A stretch of DNA of 64,000 nucleotides from Modestobacter versicolor (lineage in GTDB: Bacteria > Actinomycetota > Actinomycetes > Mycobacteriales > Geodermatophilaceae). The position numbers were made by a program, and so were the translations under genes. The notes under the pieces are model-generated. The model worked only from the letters and a program-made list of their open reading frames with translations, made no database searches and was not told the origin of the DNA. Positions 1 to 11,736 of this stretch are shown here, in pieces. The first letter of the stretch is position 1. Every line of letters starts with the position of its first letter. The DNA lies in assembly GCF_014195485.1 (NCBI RefSeq), contig NZ_JACIBU010000001.1, forward strand, positions 1,240,001 through 1,304,000. Reading direction: 5' to 3'.

Positions 1-16
1 TGCCGTAACTGGTGCG

Positions 17-532
17 TCACTGCTGGTCAGACCGCCGGTCACCGGCCGGCCACCTCCCGGCCACCGCACCGACGACCAGCCCACCGGCCAGCGCGGAGGC
101 CGCGCCCGGCCAGCGCCCGTCGCCCCGCGCCGGGTCGCCCACCTGCTCGCACGCCGGCCAGCCGGGGCAGCCCAGCGGTTCGTAGCTGCCGCCGTGGGCG
201 GTCACCCGGGTGCCGTCGGCGGCGCGGAGCAGCAGCAGCCCGGCGACGACCAGGCCCGCGGCGGCGACGCCGACCAGGCACGCGACCCGGGTCGCGTGCC
301 GGGCTCCCCCGGTCAGCAGCCGGCCGGCCAGCGCGCCCAGCAGGGCGGCGCCGGCGACGAGCAGCAGCCGGCCGGCCGCGGCCCGCCGCCGGGCGCCCCG
401 CAGCTGGTCGAACTGCTCGGGCGAGAGGAACTCCAGCCCGCCCCCGGCGTCCCCGCCCCGGACGACGAGCACGACGCCCAGGACCAGCAGCGCCGCGCCG
501 ACGGCGAGGAGCCAGGGCGCCGCCCGCCTCAC
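17..532 (-). CDS. Small multi-pass membrane protein, function unknown
   Basis: Predicted 171-residue protein with hydrophobic segments near residues 5-22, 55-72, 82-100 and 146-160, so about four membrane passes. A Cys pair lies in the loop before the last segment (around CPGWPAC). I do not recognise the family. The GTG start at 532 overlaps the pyrF stop (GTGA), the same coupling seen through the whole pyr operon, which supports a real, co-translated gene. In many actinobacteria the gene after pyrF is an integration host factor (mihF), but nothing of it is visible in the 16 bases left. High confidence that it is coding; no function assigned. Confidence 0.75.
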   Translation of the reverse strand: MRRAAPWLLAVGAALLVLGVVLVVRGGDAGGGLEFLSPEQFDQLRGARRRAAAGRLLLVAGAALLGALAGRLLTGGARHATRVACLVGVAAAGLVVAGLLLLRAADGTRVTAHGGSYEPLGCPGWPACEQVGDPARGDGRWPGAASALAGGLVVGAVAGRWPAGDRRSDQQ

Positions 533-1419
533 GCGCCGAGCTCGGCCGTCCAGCGGTCGGCCGCGGCGCGCAGGGCGGCGACGTCCGGGCCGGCGTTCAG
601 CACGTCTCGCGAGACGGTGGGGACGACGGCGCGGCCGGACCCGAACAGCCGGCGCAGGTCGGCCACCGAGCCGCCCTGCGCGCCCAGGCCCGGGGCGAGC
701 ACCGGCCCGCGCAGGCCCGCGAGGTCGACGTCCAGCTCGGGCAGCGTCGCGCCGACGACCACACCGAAGGAGCCGGTGAACGCCCCCCAGCGCCCCTGCT
801 GGTCGGCGAAGGCGGCCGGGTCGGGCGCCGGGTCGCCCACCAGCCAGTCGGGGGTGTTCCAGCGGCCCACGGCGTCCACCACGTGCTGGGCGACGCTGCG
901 GCCGCCGGCCGTCGCGTGCTGCACCTCGCCGCCCTCCGGGTTGGAGGTGCGGGCCAGCACGAACAGCCCGCCGCCGGAGGCCCGGGCGGTGCGCGCGGCG
1001 GGGTCGAGCGAGCCCGGGCCGAGGAACGGGCTCACGGTGAGCGCGTCGACGGCCATCGGGTGCTCGGGGCGCAGGTAGTCGGCGTAGGCGTCCATCGTGG
1101 AGCCGATGTCGCCGCGCTTGGCGTCCAGCAGCACCAGTGCCCCGGCAGCCCTGGCCCGCACGACCGCCTCCTCCAGCACGGCGATGCCGCGGGAACCGTG
1201 CCGCTCGTAGAACGCCGACTGCGGCTTGAGCAGCGCCACCCGCCCGGCCAGCGCCTCGACGACCAGGTCGGTGAACCGGCGCAGCCCGTCGACGTCGTCG
1301 GTCAGGCCCCAGTCGAGCAGCAGCGAGCGGTGCGGGTCGATGCCGACGCACAGCGGGCCGCGGTCGGCGACCGCCTCGGCCAGCCGGCGGCCGAAGGGGA
1401 CGGCGTCCGGTGCGGTCAC
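529..1419 (-). CDS. pyrF: Orotidine-5'-phosphate decarboxylase
   Basis: Decarboxylates OMP to UMP, the last step of de novo UMP synthesis (cytosolic TIM barrel). The 296-residue protein carries the catalytic DAKRGDIG motif at residues 99-106 (Lys101) and CVGIDPH near residue 24. Its length and the DAKRGDIGST form match the longer mycobacterial-type OMP decarboxylases rather than the roughly 240-residue E. coli type. The GTG start at 1419 overlaps the pyrD stop by four bases; no better start lies nearby. It is the eighth gene of the pyr operon. Confidence 0.97.
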   Translation of the reverse strand: MTAPDAVPFGRRLAEAVADRGPLCVGIDPHRSLLLDWGLTDDVDGLRRFTDLVVEALAGRVALLKPQSAFYERHGSRGIAVLEEAVVRARAAGALVLLDAKRGDIGSTMDAYADYLRPEHPMAVDALTVSPFLGPGSLDPAARTARASGGGLFVLARTSNPEGGEVQHATAGGRSVAQHVVDAVGRWNTPDWLVGDPAPDPAAFADQQGRWGAFTGSFGVVVGATLPELDVDLAGLRGPVLAPGLGAQGGSVADLRRLFGSGRAVVPTVSRDVLNAGPDVAALRAAADRWTAELGA

Positions 1420-2429
1420 TGCAGGCCCCGCGAGTGCCGGCCGGCCGGCGGGTCGGGACGGCGGTGGGCGTAGCCGATGGCGTCGGCGAGCCGGCCGAAG
1501 CCCCGCTCCCCCAGCGCGTCGGCGAGCTCGGCGTGGATCCGGGCGGGGGCCGACGGGTCGTTGAAGACCGCCGTCCCCACCGAGACGGCGCTGGCGCCGG
1601 CGAGCACGAACTGCAGCGCGTCCAGCCCGCTGCGGATGCCGCCCATGCCGAGGATCGGCACGTTGGGCAGCGCCTGGTGCACCTGCCACACGCAGCGCAG
1701 CGCCACCGGGCGGATCGCCGGGCCGGAGAGGCCGCCGGTGACCCCGCCCAGCACCGGGCGCATGGTGTCCGGGTCGATGACCAGCCCGAGCAGGGTGTTG
1801 ATCATCGACAGGCCGTTCGCCCCGGCCTCGGCGCAGGCGGCGGCCACCGAGACGATGTCGGTGACGTCCGGGCTGAGCTTGGCGTAGACCGGCTGGGCCG
1901 GGTCGGCGACCTCGCGCACCGCGGCGACGACGTCGGCCGCGGCCACCGGGTCGCAGGCGAACACCTCGCCGCGGCTCTCGACGTTCGGGCAGGAGATGTT
2001 GACCTCCAGGCCGAGCACCCCGGGCACGCCGCGCAGCCGGGCGGCGAGCTCGGCGAAGTCCTCGACCCGGGTGCCGGCGATGGAGACGAACGCGCGGACG
2101 CCGCGCTGCGCCAGCCACGGCAGGTCCTCGGCCAGCAGCCCGTCGATGCCGGGGCCCTGCAGGCCGATGGAGTTCAGCATCCCGCTGGGCGTCTCGGCCA
2201 TCCGCGGCGTGGGGCGACCCGAGCGCGGCCGCAGCTGCACCGACTTGGTGACCACGGCACCGATGGAGGTGAGGTCGAAGAACGGGTCGAGCTCCTGGCC
2301 GAAGGCCGAGCAGCCCGAGGCGGTGAGCACCGGGCTGACCACCGGCACCCCGCCGATCGAGGCCTGCATGTCGACGGTGGGGACGGAGAGCGCCTCGGCC
2401 GGGGCGGGCAGCGTGGGCTCGATGCTCAT
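1416..2429 (-). CDS. pyrD: Dihydroorotate dehydrogenase, class 1B-like catalytic subunit
   Basis: Oxidises dihydroorotate to orotate with FMN. The 337-residue protein has the class 1B active-site motif NISCPN with the base Cys147, instead of the Ser used by class 2 quinone-linked enzymes, and lacks the N-terminal membrane helix of class 2. It lies directly after an iron-sulfur/FAD subunit gene (ATGA overlap), as expected for the NAD-linked PyrD-PyrK heterotetramer. The C terminus carries a short basic, Pro-rich tail. Mycobacteria and, as far as I recall, Streptomyces use class 2 PyrD at this position, so the class is notable. Confidence 0.93.
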   Translation of the reverse strand: MSIEPTLPAPAEALSVPTVDMQASIGGVPVVSPVLTASGCSAFGQELDPFFDLTSIGAVVTKSVQLRPRSGRPTPRMAETPSGMLNSIGLQGPGIDGLLAEDLPWLAQRGVRAFVSIAGTRVEDFAELAARLRGVPGVLGLEVNISCPNVESRGEVFACDPVAAADVVAAVREVADPAQPVYAKLSPDVTDIVSVAAACAEAGANGLSMINTLLGLVIDPDTMRPVLGGVTGGLSGPAIRPVALRCVWQVHQALPNVPILGMGGIRSGLDALQFVLAGASAVSVGTAVFNDPSAPARIHAELADALGERGFGRLADAIGYAHRRPDPPAGRHSRGLQ

Positions 2430-3486
2430 CAGGGCTCCAACCGGATGACCTGGGTGCCACCGGGGCGGTCCGCGGGCGGCGGGGGCGGCGGCGGGGGCGC
2501 GCCCCCGATGTAGGCGGTGACGTCGTCGTGGTCGGGGTCGGCGGCAGCCGGCGGGGGCGGCGCGACCGGTGCAGCGGCCGGCGGGGCAGCCGGGGCCGCC
2601 ATCAGCCCCATCGCGTCGGCACCGACCACGTCGGCGGGCAGGGTGCCCACGTCGGCGAAGCGCACCCGGTCGCCGCCGAACACCGGGCCCTCGACGCAGG
2701 ACCGGGCGAACCGGGTGCGGCCGTCGGCGCCGACCACCGGCAGCACGCAGGTCATGCAGACCCCGATGCCGCAGGCCATCGACTCCTCGACCGCCACGTA
2801 GCCGGGGATGCCCGCGGCGACGGCCTGGTCGCTGACGGCGCGGAGCATGCCCATCGGCCCGCAGGCGTAGACCACCCCGGCGCCGCGGATCAGCTCGGCC
2901 ACCGCCTGGGTGACCCAGCCCCGGCGGCCGGCGCTGCCGTCGTCGGTGGTGACGACGAAGGGTGCGGCCAGCGCGCCGAGCTCCGGCACCGAGCACAGCC
3001 GGTCGGCCGAGGCGGCGCCGGTGACCGCGGCGACCTCGTGCCCGCCGGCGCGCAGCCGGGCGGCCAGGCCGACCAGTGCCGCCGCGCCGTAGCCGCCGCC
3101 GACCAGCAGCGCGGGCGTGCCCGGCGGGGGCAGCGGGAACGGCCGGCCGAGCGGCCCGACGACGTCGACCTCGGCACCCAGCTCCAGCCCGGCCAGCCAG
3201 GTGGAGCCGACGCCCTTGGCGGAGACGACCACGTGCACCCGGCCGGCACCCACGCCGGCGATCGCGATCGACCGGCGGAGCAGGTTCGCCGAGGTCGGCC
3301 CGCCGACGGCGAAGGCGACGAACTGACCCGGCTCGGCGGCCTCGGCGATGTCCGGGGCGAAGAACCCCAGCTCCACGTAGGCGCCCATGGTGCGACGGGA
3401 GGCGACCTCGGCCATGCCCTGCACGGGCGGGTTGCGGGCGGGCGGGACGGGCGGGGTGAACACCGGCCGGCCGCCCGGCTGCTCGG

Positions 3487-3490
<4 letters not shown>
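2429..3490 (-). CDS. pyrK: Dihydroorotate dehydrogenase electron-transfer subunit (PyrK-like)
   Basis: FAD and [2Fe-2S] reductase subunit that passes electrons from PyrD to NAD+. A ferredoxin-reductase FAD domain (LLRRS around residues 70-74) is followed by a nucleotide-binding domain (GGGYG near 131-135; CGPMGM near 210-215) and the PyrK iron-sulfur motif with Cys240, Cys245, Cys248 and Cys265. At 353 residues it is about 100 longer than Bacillus PyrK. The extra part is a C-terminal Pro/Ala-rich tail (about residues 295-353, with a run of eight prolines) of unknown role. The GTG start overlaps the carB stop. Confidence 0.88.
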
Positions 3491-6801
<3,311 letters not shown>

Positions 6802-6804
6802 GAC

Positions 6805-8034
6805 TCAGGCCTCCCCACCGTTGCGCCGGCTGGATGACGATCTGGCCGGGTCGTCCACCGTCGCCTTGGTCATTGCGGAGTTCTCCCCCGTGCTCTGCTC
6901 GACGACGGGTGCCGGTGTCACGGCGCTGCCTTCCCTCGATGCGGCCATCAGGTCGACGAACCGGCCGAACAGCGGGTTGGCGTCGTGCGGGCCGGCCGCG
7001 GCCTCGGGGTGGAACTGCACGCTGAACGCCGGGGCGTCGATCAGCCGCAGGCCCTCGACAACCTGGTCGTTGAGGCCGACGTGGCTGACCTCGACCGGGC
7101 CGAACGGGGTGTCGACGGGTGCGTCGAGCGGGGCGTCGACGGCGAAGCCGTGGTTGTGGCTGGTGACCCGGACGGTGCCGCTGACCCGGTCGAGCACCGG
7201 CTGGTTCAGGCCGCGGTGGCCGAAGCGCAGCTTGTAGGTGCCCAGGCCCAGCGCCCGGCCGAGGATCTGGTTGCCGAAGCAGATGCCGAACAGCGGCCGG
7301 CGGGCCTCCAGCACGCCCCGGACGGCGGCGACGGCGTAGTCGGCGGCCGCCGGGTCGCCCGGGCCGTTGGAGACGAACACCCCGTCGATGCCGTGCTCGA
7401 GCAGCTGCTCGGCGGTGGCCGTGGCCGGCAGCACGTGGGTCTCGACGCCGAGCGCGGCCAGGTACCGCGGGGTGGCGGTCTTGATGCCCAGGTCCAGCGC
7501 GGCGATGGTGAACCGCTTCTCCCCCACGGCCGGGACGACGTAGGGCTCGGTGGCGCTCACCGACGGCGCCAGGTCCGCCCCGCTCATGCTGGGGCTGCCG
7601 GTGACCCGGGCGAGCAGCTCGTCGGCGCCGAGCTCGGTGCTGATGCCCGCGCGCATGGCGCCCCGGTCGCGCAGGTGCCGGGTCAGCGCGCGGGTGTCGA
7701 TGCCGCTGATCCCGATGACGCCCTGGGCGACCAGCTCGTCGTCCAGGCTGCCGGTCGCCCGCCAGTTCGCCGGGCGGCGGGCCGGGTCGCGGACGACGAA
7801 CCCGGCCACCCACATCCGGCGGCTCTCGTCGTCCTCGCCGTTCACGCCGGTGTTGCCGATGTGCGGCGCGGTCATCGTGACGATCTGGCCGGCGTAGCTG
7901 GGGTCGGTGAGGGTCTCCTGGTAGCCGGTCATCCCGGTGGAGAACACCGCCTCGCCGACCGTCGTGCCGGTCGCGCCGTAGGTCTGGCCGCGGAACGTGC
8001 GCCCGTCCTCGAGCACGAGGAGCGCTTCCTTCAC
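6805..8034 (-). CDS. carA: Carbamoyl-phosphate synthase small (glutaminase) subunit
   Basis: Hydrolyses glutamine and channels ammonia to CarB. The N-terminal CarA domain (residues 1-150) is followed by a class I glutamine amidotransferase domain with nucleophile Cys252 (GICFGNQ, where GICLGHQ is usual) and the His342/Glu344 pair in QFHPEA. The enzyme is 409 residues, about 30 more than usual, because of a polar Ser/Thr-rich tail from about residue 366. The GTG start overlaps the pyrC stop. Sure of function; the tail may be a lineage feature. Confidence 0.97.
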   Translation of the reverse strand: MKEALLVLEDGRTFRGQTYGATGTTVGEAVFSTGMTGYQETLTDPSYAGQIVTMTAPHIGNTGVNGEDDESRRMWVAGFVVRDPARRPANWRATGSLDDELVAQGVIGISGIDTRALTRHLRDRGAMRAGISTELGADELLARVTGSPSMSGADLAPSVSATEPYVVPAVGEKRFTIAALDLGIKTATPRYLAALGVETHVLPATATAEQLLEHGIDGVFVSNGPGDPAAADYAVAAVRGVLEARRPLFGICFGNQILGRALGLGTYKLRFGHRGLNQPVLDRVSGTVRVTSHNHGFAVDAPLDAPVDTPFGPVEVSHVGLNDQVVEGLRLIDAPAFSVQFHPEAAAGPHDANPLFGRFVDLMAASREGSAVTPAPVVEQSTGENSAMTKATVDDPARSSSSRRNGGEA

Positions 8035-9317
8035 TTGACTGCCTTCCCGTCCATCACGGTCGCGACGCCCCGCAGGAACGTGGCGACCACCCGGCCGGGG
8101 AGCTCCCGGCCGGCATAGGGGCTGTTGCGGCTGCGGCTGGCCAGCGCGGCCGGGTCGACGACGGCCCGGTGCGCGGGGTCCAGCAGCAGCAGGTTGGCCG
8201 GCTCGCCGACGGCGAGCGGGCGGCCGTGGCCCTCCAGGCGGCCGATGGCCGCGGGGCGGACCGACATCCGGTCGGCGACGCCGCGCCAGTCGAGCAGGCC
8301 CGGCTCGACCATGGTCTGCACGACCACCGAGAGGGCCTGCTCGAGGCCGAGCATGCCCGGGCGGGCCGAGGCCCACTCGCTCTCCTTGTCCTCCACCGCG
8401 TGCGGGGCGTGGTCGGTGGCGACCGCGTCGATCGTCCCGTCGGCCAGGCCGGCCCGCAGCGCCTGGACGTCGGCGTCGGTGCGCAGCGGCGGGTTCACCT
8501 TGAACACCGGGTCGTAGCCCTCCGCGCACTCGTCGGTGAGCAGCAGGTGGTGCGGGGTGACCTCGGCGGTCACCTGCACGCCCCGCGACTTCGCCCAGCG
8601 CAGGATCTCCACCGAGCCGGCCGTCGAGACGTGGCAGACGTGCAGCCGGGCGCCGACGTGCCCGGCCAGCAGCACGTCGCGGGCGATGACCGCCTCCTCG
8701 GCGGCGGCCGGCCAGCCGGCCAGCCCGAGCCGGGCGGAGCGGTCGCCCTCGTTCATCTGGGCGCCCTCGGTCAGCCGGGGCTCCTCGGCGTGCTGGGCGA
8801 CGACGCCGTCCAGCGCCTTGACGTACTCCAGGGCGCGGCGCATCAGCGCGGGGTCGGCGACGCAGTGCCCGTCGTCGGAGAACACCCGCACCCGGGCAGC
8901 GGAGTCGGCCATCGCGCCGAGCTCGGCCAGCCGCTCGCCGCGCAGCCCGACGGTCACCGCCCCGACCGGGACGACGTCGACCAGACCGGCCTGCTGCCCC
9001 AGCCGCCAGACCTGCTCGACCACGCCGGCGGTGTCGGCGACCGGGTCGGTGTTGGCCATCGCGTGCACCGCGGTGAACCCGCCCAGCGCCGCGGCCCGGC
9101 TGCCGGTCTCGACGGTCTCGGCGTCCTCGCGGCCCGGCTCGCGCAGGTGGGTGTGCAGGTCGACCAGGCCGGGCAGGGCGACCAGCCCGGCGGCCTCGAC
9201 GACGTCGGCGCCCGGCACGGTCAGCGAGTCGCCGACGGCGGCGATCCGGCCGTCCGCCACGAGCACGTCCACGGCGTCCTTGCCGTAGGGCCTCGCGCCC
9301 TTGATCAGGATCGTCAT
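8031..9317 (-). CDS. pyrC: Dihydroorotase
   Basis: Zinc amidohydrolase that cyclises carbamoyl aspartate to dihydroorotate. The 428-residue protein has the metal-binding HTH motif (His55, His57 in [11 protein letters not shown]), the later DGHCVADP and HVSTAGS elements, and a catalytic aspartate in ATDHAPH, typical of type I dihydroorotases. ATG start; the pyrB stop overlaps it by three bases. It sits between pyrB and carA, as in other actinobacterial pyr operons. Confidence 0.97.
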   Translation of the reverse strand: MTILIKGARPYGKDAVDVLVADGRIAAVGDSLTVPGADVVEAAGLVALPGLVDLHTHLREPGREDAETVETGSRAAALGGFTAVHAMANTDPVADTAGVVEQVWRLGQQAGLVDVVPVGAVTVGLRGERLAELGAMADSAARVRVFSDDGHCVADPALMRRALEYVKALDGVVAQHAEEPRLTEGAQMNEGDRSARLGLAGWPAAAEEAVIARDVLLAGHVGARLHVCHVSTAGSVEILRWAKSRGVQVTAEVTPHHLLLTDECAEGYDPVFKVNPPLRTDADVQALRAGLADGTIDAVATDHAPHAVEDKESEWASARPGMLGLEQALSVVVQTMVEPGLLDWRGVADRMSVRPAAIGRLEGHGRPLAVGEPANLLLLDPAHRAVVDPAALASRSRNSPYAGRELPGRVVATFLRGVATVMDGKAVK

Positions 9318-10234
9318 TCGGGAGCCCCTCCCAGGAGCAGGTAGAGGACCGCCATCCGGACCGAGACGCCGTTACCGACCTGGTCGACGATCGTGGAGCG
9401 GGCGGAGTCGGCCACCTCGGCGGCGATCTCCATGCCGCGGTTCATCGGGCCGGGGTGCATGACGATCGCGTCGTCGGGCAGCACGCCCATCCGTCGTCCG
9501 TCCAGGCCGTAGCGGCGGCTGTACTCGCGGGCGCTGGGGAAGAACGAGGCGTTCATCCGCTCGGCCTGCACCCGCAGCATCATCACCACGTCGGACTTGG
9601 GCAGGACGGCGTCCAGGTCGTAGCTGACCTGCACCGGCCAGCTGCCCACGCCCACCGGCAGCAGCGTCGGCGGGGCGACCAGGGTCACCTCGGCGCCGAG
9701 CGTGCTCAGCAGCCAGACGTTGGAGCGGGCCACCCGGCTGTGCAGCACGTCGCCGACGATCGCGACCCGGACGCCGTCCAGCCGGCCCACCCGCTGCCGG
9801 ATCGTGTACGCGTCGAGCAGCGCCTGGGTGGGGTGCTCGTGGGTGCCGTCGCCGGCGTTGACCACGCTGCCGGCCACCCACTGCGCCAGCCGGTGCGGGG
9901 CGCCGGAGGCACCGTGCCGGACGACGATCGCGTCGCTGCCCATCGCCTCCAGGGTCAGCGCGGTGTCCTTGAGGCTCTCGCCCTTGGAGACGCTGCTGCC
10001 CTTGGCCGAGAAGTTGATGACGTCGGCGGACAGCCGCTTGGCGGCCAGCTCGAAGCTGATCCGGGTGCGGGTGGAGTCCTCGTAGAAGAGGTTGACCACG
10101 GTGCGCCCGCGCAGCGTCGGCAGCTTCTTGACCTCGCGGCCGGCCAGCGCGGACTCGATCTGCGCGGCGGTGTCGAGGACCAGCGTGGCGTCGGCCCGGT
10201 CCAGGTCGCCGGCCTCCAGCAGGTGCCGCTTCAC
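9314..10234 (-). CDS. pyrB: Aspartate carbamoyltransferase catalytic subunit
   Basis: Condenses carbamoyl phosphate with aspartate, the committed step. The 306-residue protein shows the carbamoyl-phosphate loop STRTR (54-58, FYEDSTRTR), HPTQALLDA and the later HPGPMNRG motif. No pyrI regulatory subunit gene is present, so control is likely through PyrR. The GTG start at 10234 overlaps the pyrR stop (GTGA). A longer frame continues upstream without a stop but covers pyrR, so it is not used. Confidence 0.97.
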   Translation of the reverse strand: MKRHLLEAGDLDRADATLVLDTAAQIESALAGREVKKLPTLRGRTVVNLFYEDSTRTRISFELAAKRLSADVINFSAKGSSVSKGESLKDTALTLEAMGSDAIVVRHGASGAPHRLAQWVAGSVVNAGDGTHEHPTQALLDAYTIRQRVGRLDGVRVAIVGDVLHSRVARSNVWLLSTLGAEVTLVAPPTLLPVGVGSWPVQVSYDLDAVLPKSDVVMMLRVQAERMNASFFPSAREYSRRYGLDGRRMGVLPDDAIVMHPGPMNRGMEIAAEVADSARSTIVDQVGNGVSVRMAVLYLLLGGAPE

Positions 10235-10818
10235 TGCCCACCTCCGGTCAGCAGGACCTCGTCGACCCCGTCGATCTCGGCCAGGTGCACCTTGACCGAC
10301 TGGCTGCGGGACGTCGGGACGTTCTTGCCGACGTAGTCCGCGCGGATCGGCAGCTCCCGGTGGCCGCGGTCGACCAGCACGGCGAGCTGGACGGCGCGGG
10401 GCCGGCCGAGGTCGCGCAGCGCGTCCAGGGCGGCACGCACCGAGCGGCCGGAGAACAGCACGTCGTCCACCAGCACCACCAGGCGCCCGTCGATGCCGGA
10501 CCCCGGCAGCCAGGTGTCCTCCAGCGCGCGCACCCCGCGCAGGCGCAGGTCGTCGCGGTAGAGGGTGATGTCGACGGTGCCGACGTCGATCGCGGTGCCG
10601 CTGAAGGCCTCGATGCGACCGGCCAGCCGGCGGGCGAGCGGGGCGCCGCGGGTGGGGATGCCGACGAGGACCAGGTCGGCGAGGTCGGGGCCGGCCTTCT
10701 CGATCAGCTGGTGGGCGACGCGGTCGACCACCCGGGCGACGTCGTCGGCGGTGAGCAGCGGTGCGACGGCGGGCTGGTCGGCGGGCGGTGTCGAGGGCGC
10801 GGCAGATGACTCGGTCAT
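10231..10818 (-). CDS. pyrR: PyrR, pyrimidine operon regulator / uracil phosphoribosyltransferase
   Basis: Binds pyr mRNA in response to UMP and also has uracil phosphoribosyltransferase activity. The 195-residue protein has the PRPP-binding motif around residues 113-127 ([12 protein letters not shown]). It is the first gene of the pyr operon. A near-perfect ribosome binding site (AAGGAGG, five bases before the ATG) fixes the start. In mycobacteria PyrR is thought to act on translation of its own leader. I could not find the Bacillus-type PyrR-binding loop here. Confidence 0.96.
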   Translation of the reverse strand: MTESSAAPSTPPADQPAVAPLLTADDVARVVDRVAHQLIEKAGPDLADLVLVGIPTRGAPLARRLAGRIEAFSGTAIDVGTVDITLYRDDLRLRGVRALEDTWLPGSGIDGRLVVLVDDVLFSGRSVRAALDALRDLGRPRAVQLAVLVDRGHRELPIRADYVGKNVPTSRSQSVKVHLAEIDGVDEVLLTGGGQ

Positions 10819-10957
10819 CAGGCCTCCTTCCCCGCCTCACGGGACGGGTCGTTAAAGGAGTTGGCCGTCGTCGACGCGGCTGCGCCGGCGACGGTGTGGA
10901 CCGCGGACGACGGTACTGCACGGGCCGGTGTGAGCCGCACCGCGCCCGCGGGACCAC

Positions 10958-10992
10958 CAGGTGGGACAGATCTGCCCCATCAGGGGCACCTG
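10958..10992 (-). promoter_or_regulatory. Possible leader hairpin upstream of pyrR
   Basis: In the 253-base gap between pyrR and bldD, an outer repeat CAGGTG/CACCTG (10958-10963 and 10987-10992) encloses an alternative inner hairpin TGCCCC-ATCA-GGGGCA (10973-10988). The two stems share bases and cannot form together, as in switching leaders. Whether the pyrR transcript starts far enough upstream to include it is unknown. Suggestive only. Confidence 0.25.
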
Positions 10993-11016
10993 ACTGTCGC
11001 CGAGCACGTCCGACCA

Positions 11017-11030
11017 GTACTCTGCGTGAC
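11017..11030 (+). promoter_or_regulatory. BldD box upstream of bldD (probable autoregulatory site)
   Basis: GTACTCTGCGTGAC matches the published BldD target consensus TNACNC(A/T)GNGTNAN at every fixed position except the first (G for T). It lies 42-55 bases before the bldD ATG and may sit between a GAC-containing -35-like element and a TACCGT -10-like hexamer (11034-11039). A direct repeat GACCAGTAC flanks it (11012-11020 and 11028-11036). BldD is known to repress itself in Streptomyces. Confidence 0.6.
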
Positions 11031-11071
11031 CAGTACCGTCCCGATCCGACGACAGTCAGTGAGCAGAGGTC

Positions 11072-11620
11072 ATGAGCACCGACTACTCCAGGGCGCTGGG
11101 CGCCCGCCTGCGGGCCATCCGCAACCAGCAAGGGCTGTCGTTGCAGGGCGTGGAGGACAAGTCCCACGGCCGCTGGAAGGCCGTGGTGGTCGGCTCCTAC
11201 GAGCGCGGCGACCGGGCGGTCACCGTGCAGCGGCTCTCCGAGCTGGCCGTCTTCTACGGCGTCCCGGTCTCCGAGCTGCTGCCGGACCCCCGACCGAGCT
11301 CCGCGGTCACCAAGAGCACCAAGATCGTGCTGAACCTCGAGTCGCTGGGCTCGCTGCCCGCCGACGAGGCCGGCCCGCTCGCCCGCTACGCCTCGACCAT
11401 CCAGGCGCAGCGGCACGACTACAACGGCAAGGTGCTCTCGATCCGCGCCGAGGACCTCAAGTCGCTGGCGATCATCTACGACATGAGCCCCGACGAGCTG
11501 ACCACCCGGCTGATCGAGTGGGGCGTGCTCTCCCCCGGCGCCGACGGCAGCATCTACGCCACCGAGGACGACGACGACTCGGCGTCCTGGGGCGGCGACC
11601 GGCGGCGCACCCCGCGCTGA
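11072..11620 (+). CDS. bldD: BldD, c-di-GMP-dependent developmental regulator
   Basis: Master repressor of development genes in Streptomyces, dimerised by tetrameric c-di-GMP. The 182-residue protein has an N-terminal Xre/Cro-type helix-turn-helix (residues 5-70, including [18 protein letters not shown]) nearly identical to Streptomyces BldD. The c-di-GMP signature RXD-X8-RXXD is intact: Arg114-His-Asp116 and Arg125-Ala-Glu-Asp128, at the same numbering as S. coelicolor. The C terminus ends in an acidic run and basic tail. It is divergent from the pyr operon and followed by a strong terminator. In Streptomyces bldD lies next to nusB; here a 6.7-kb insert separates them. Confidence 0.96.
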   Translation: MSTDYSRALGARLRAIRNQQGLSLQGVEDKSHGRWKAVVVGSYERGDRAVTVQRLSELAVFYGVPVSELLPDPRPSSAVTKSTKIVLNLESLGSLPADEAGPLARYASTIQAQRHDYNGKVLSIRAEDLKSLAIIYDMSPDELTTRLIEWGVLSPGADGSIYATEDDDDSASWGGDRRRTPR

Positions 11621-11633
11621 CGCACGGCTGCCC

Positions 11634-11672
11634 GCGGACGGCCCACCCCGGCTCCCGGGGTGGGCCGTCCGC
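11634..11672 (+). terminator. Strong hairpin terminator after bldD
   Basis: Perfect 18-bp stem with a 3-base loop (11634-11651 and 11655-11672), 13 bases after the bldD stop. No T-tract follows, as is common in high-GC actinobacteria. Its stem shares the core GCCCACCCCG with the terminator after nusB. It could also stop the converging LAL regulator transcript. Confidence 0.85.
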
Positions 11673-11736
11673 GTTCCCGGCCACCCGGTGCAGCTCGTCC
11701 AGCCGCCGGCGACGACGGGCACCTCACCCCGGCCGG

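Noticed and set aside
10819-11071. Bacillus-type PyrR attenuator in the pyr leader
   Set aside because: No PyrR-binding loop consensus and no terminator/antiterminator pair could be drawn; only a weak alternative hairpin was kept.
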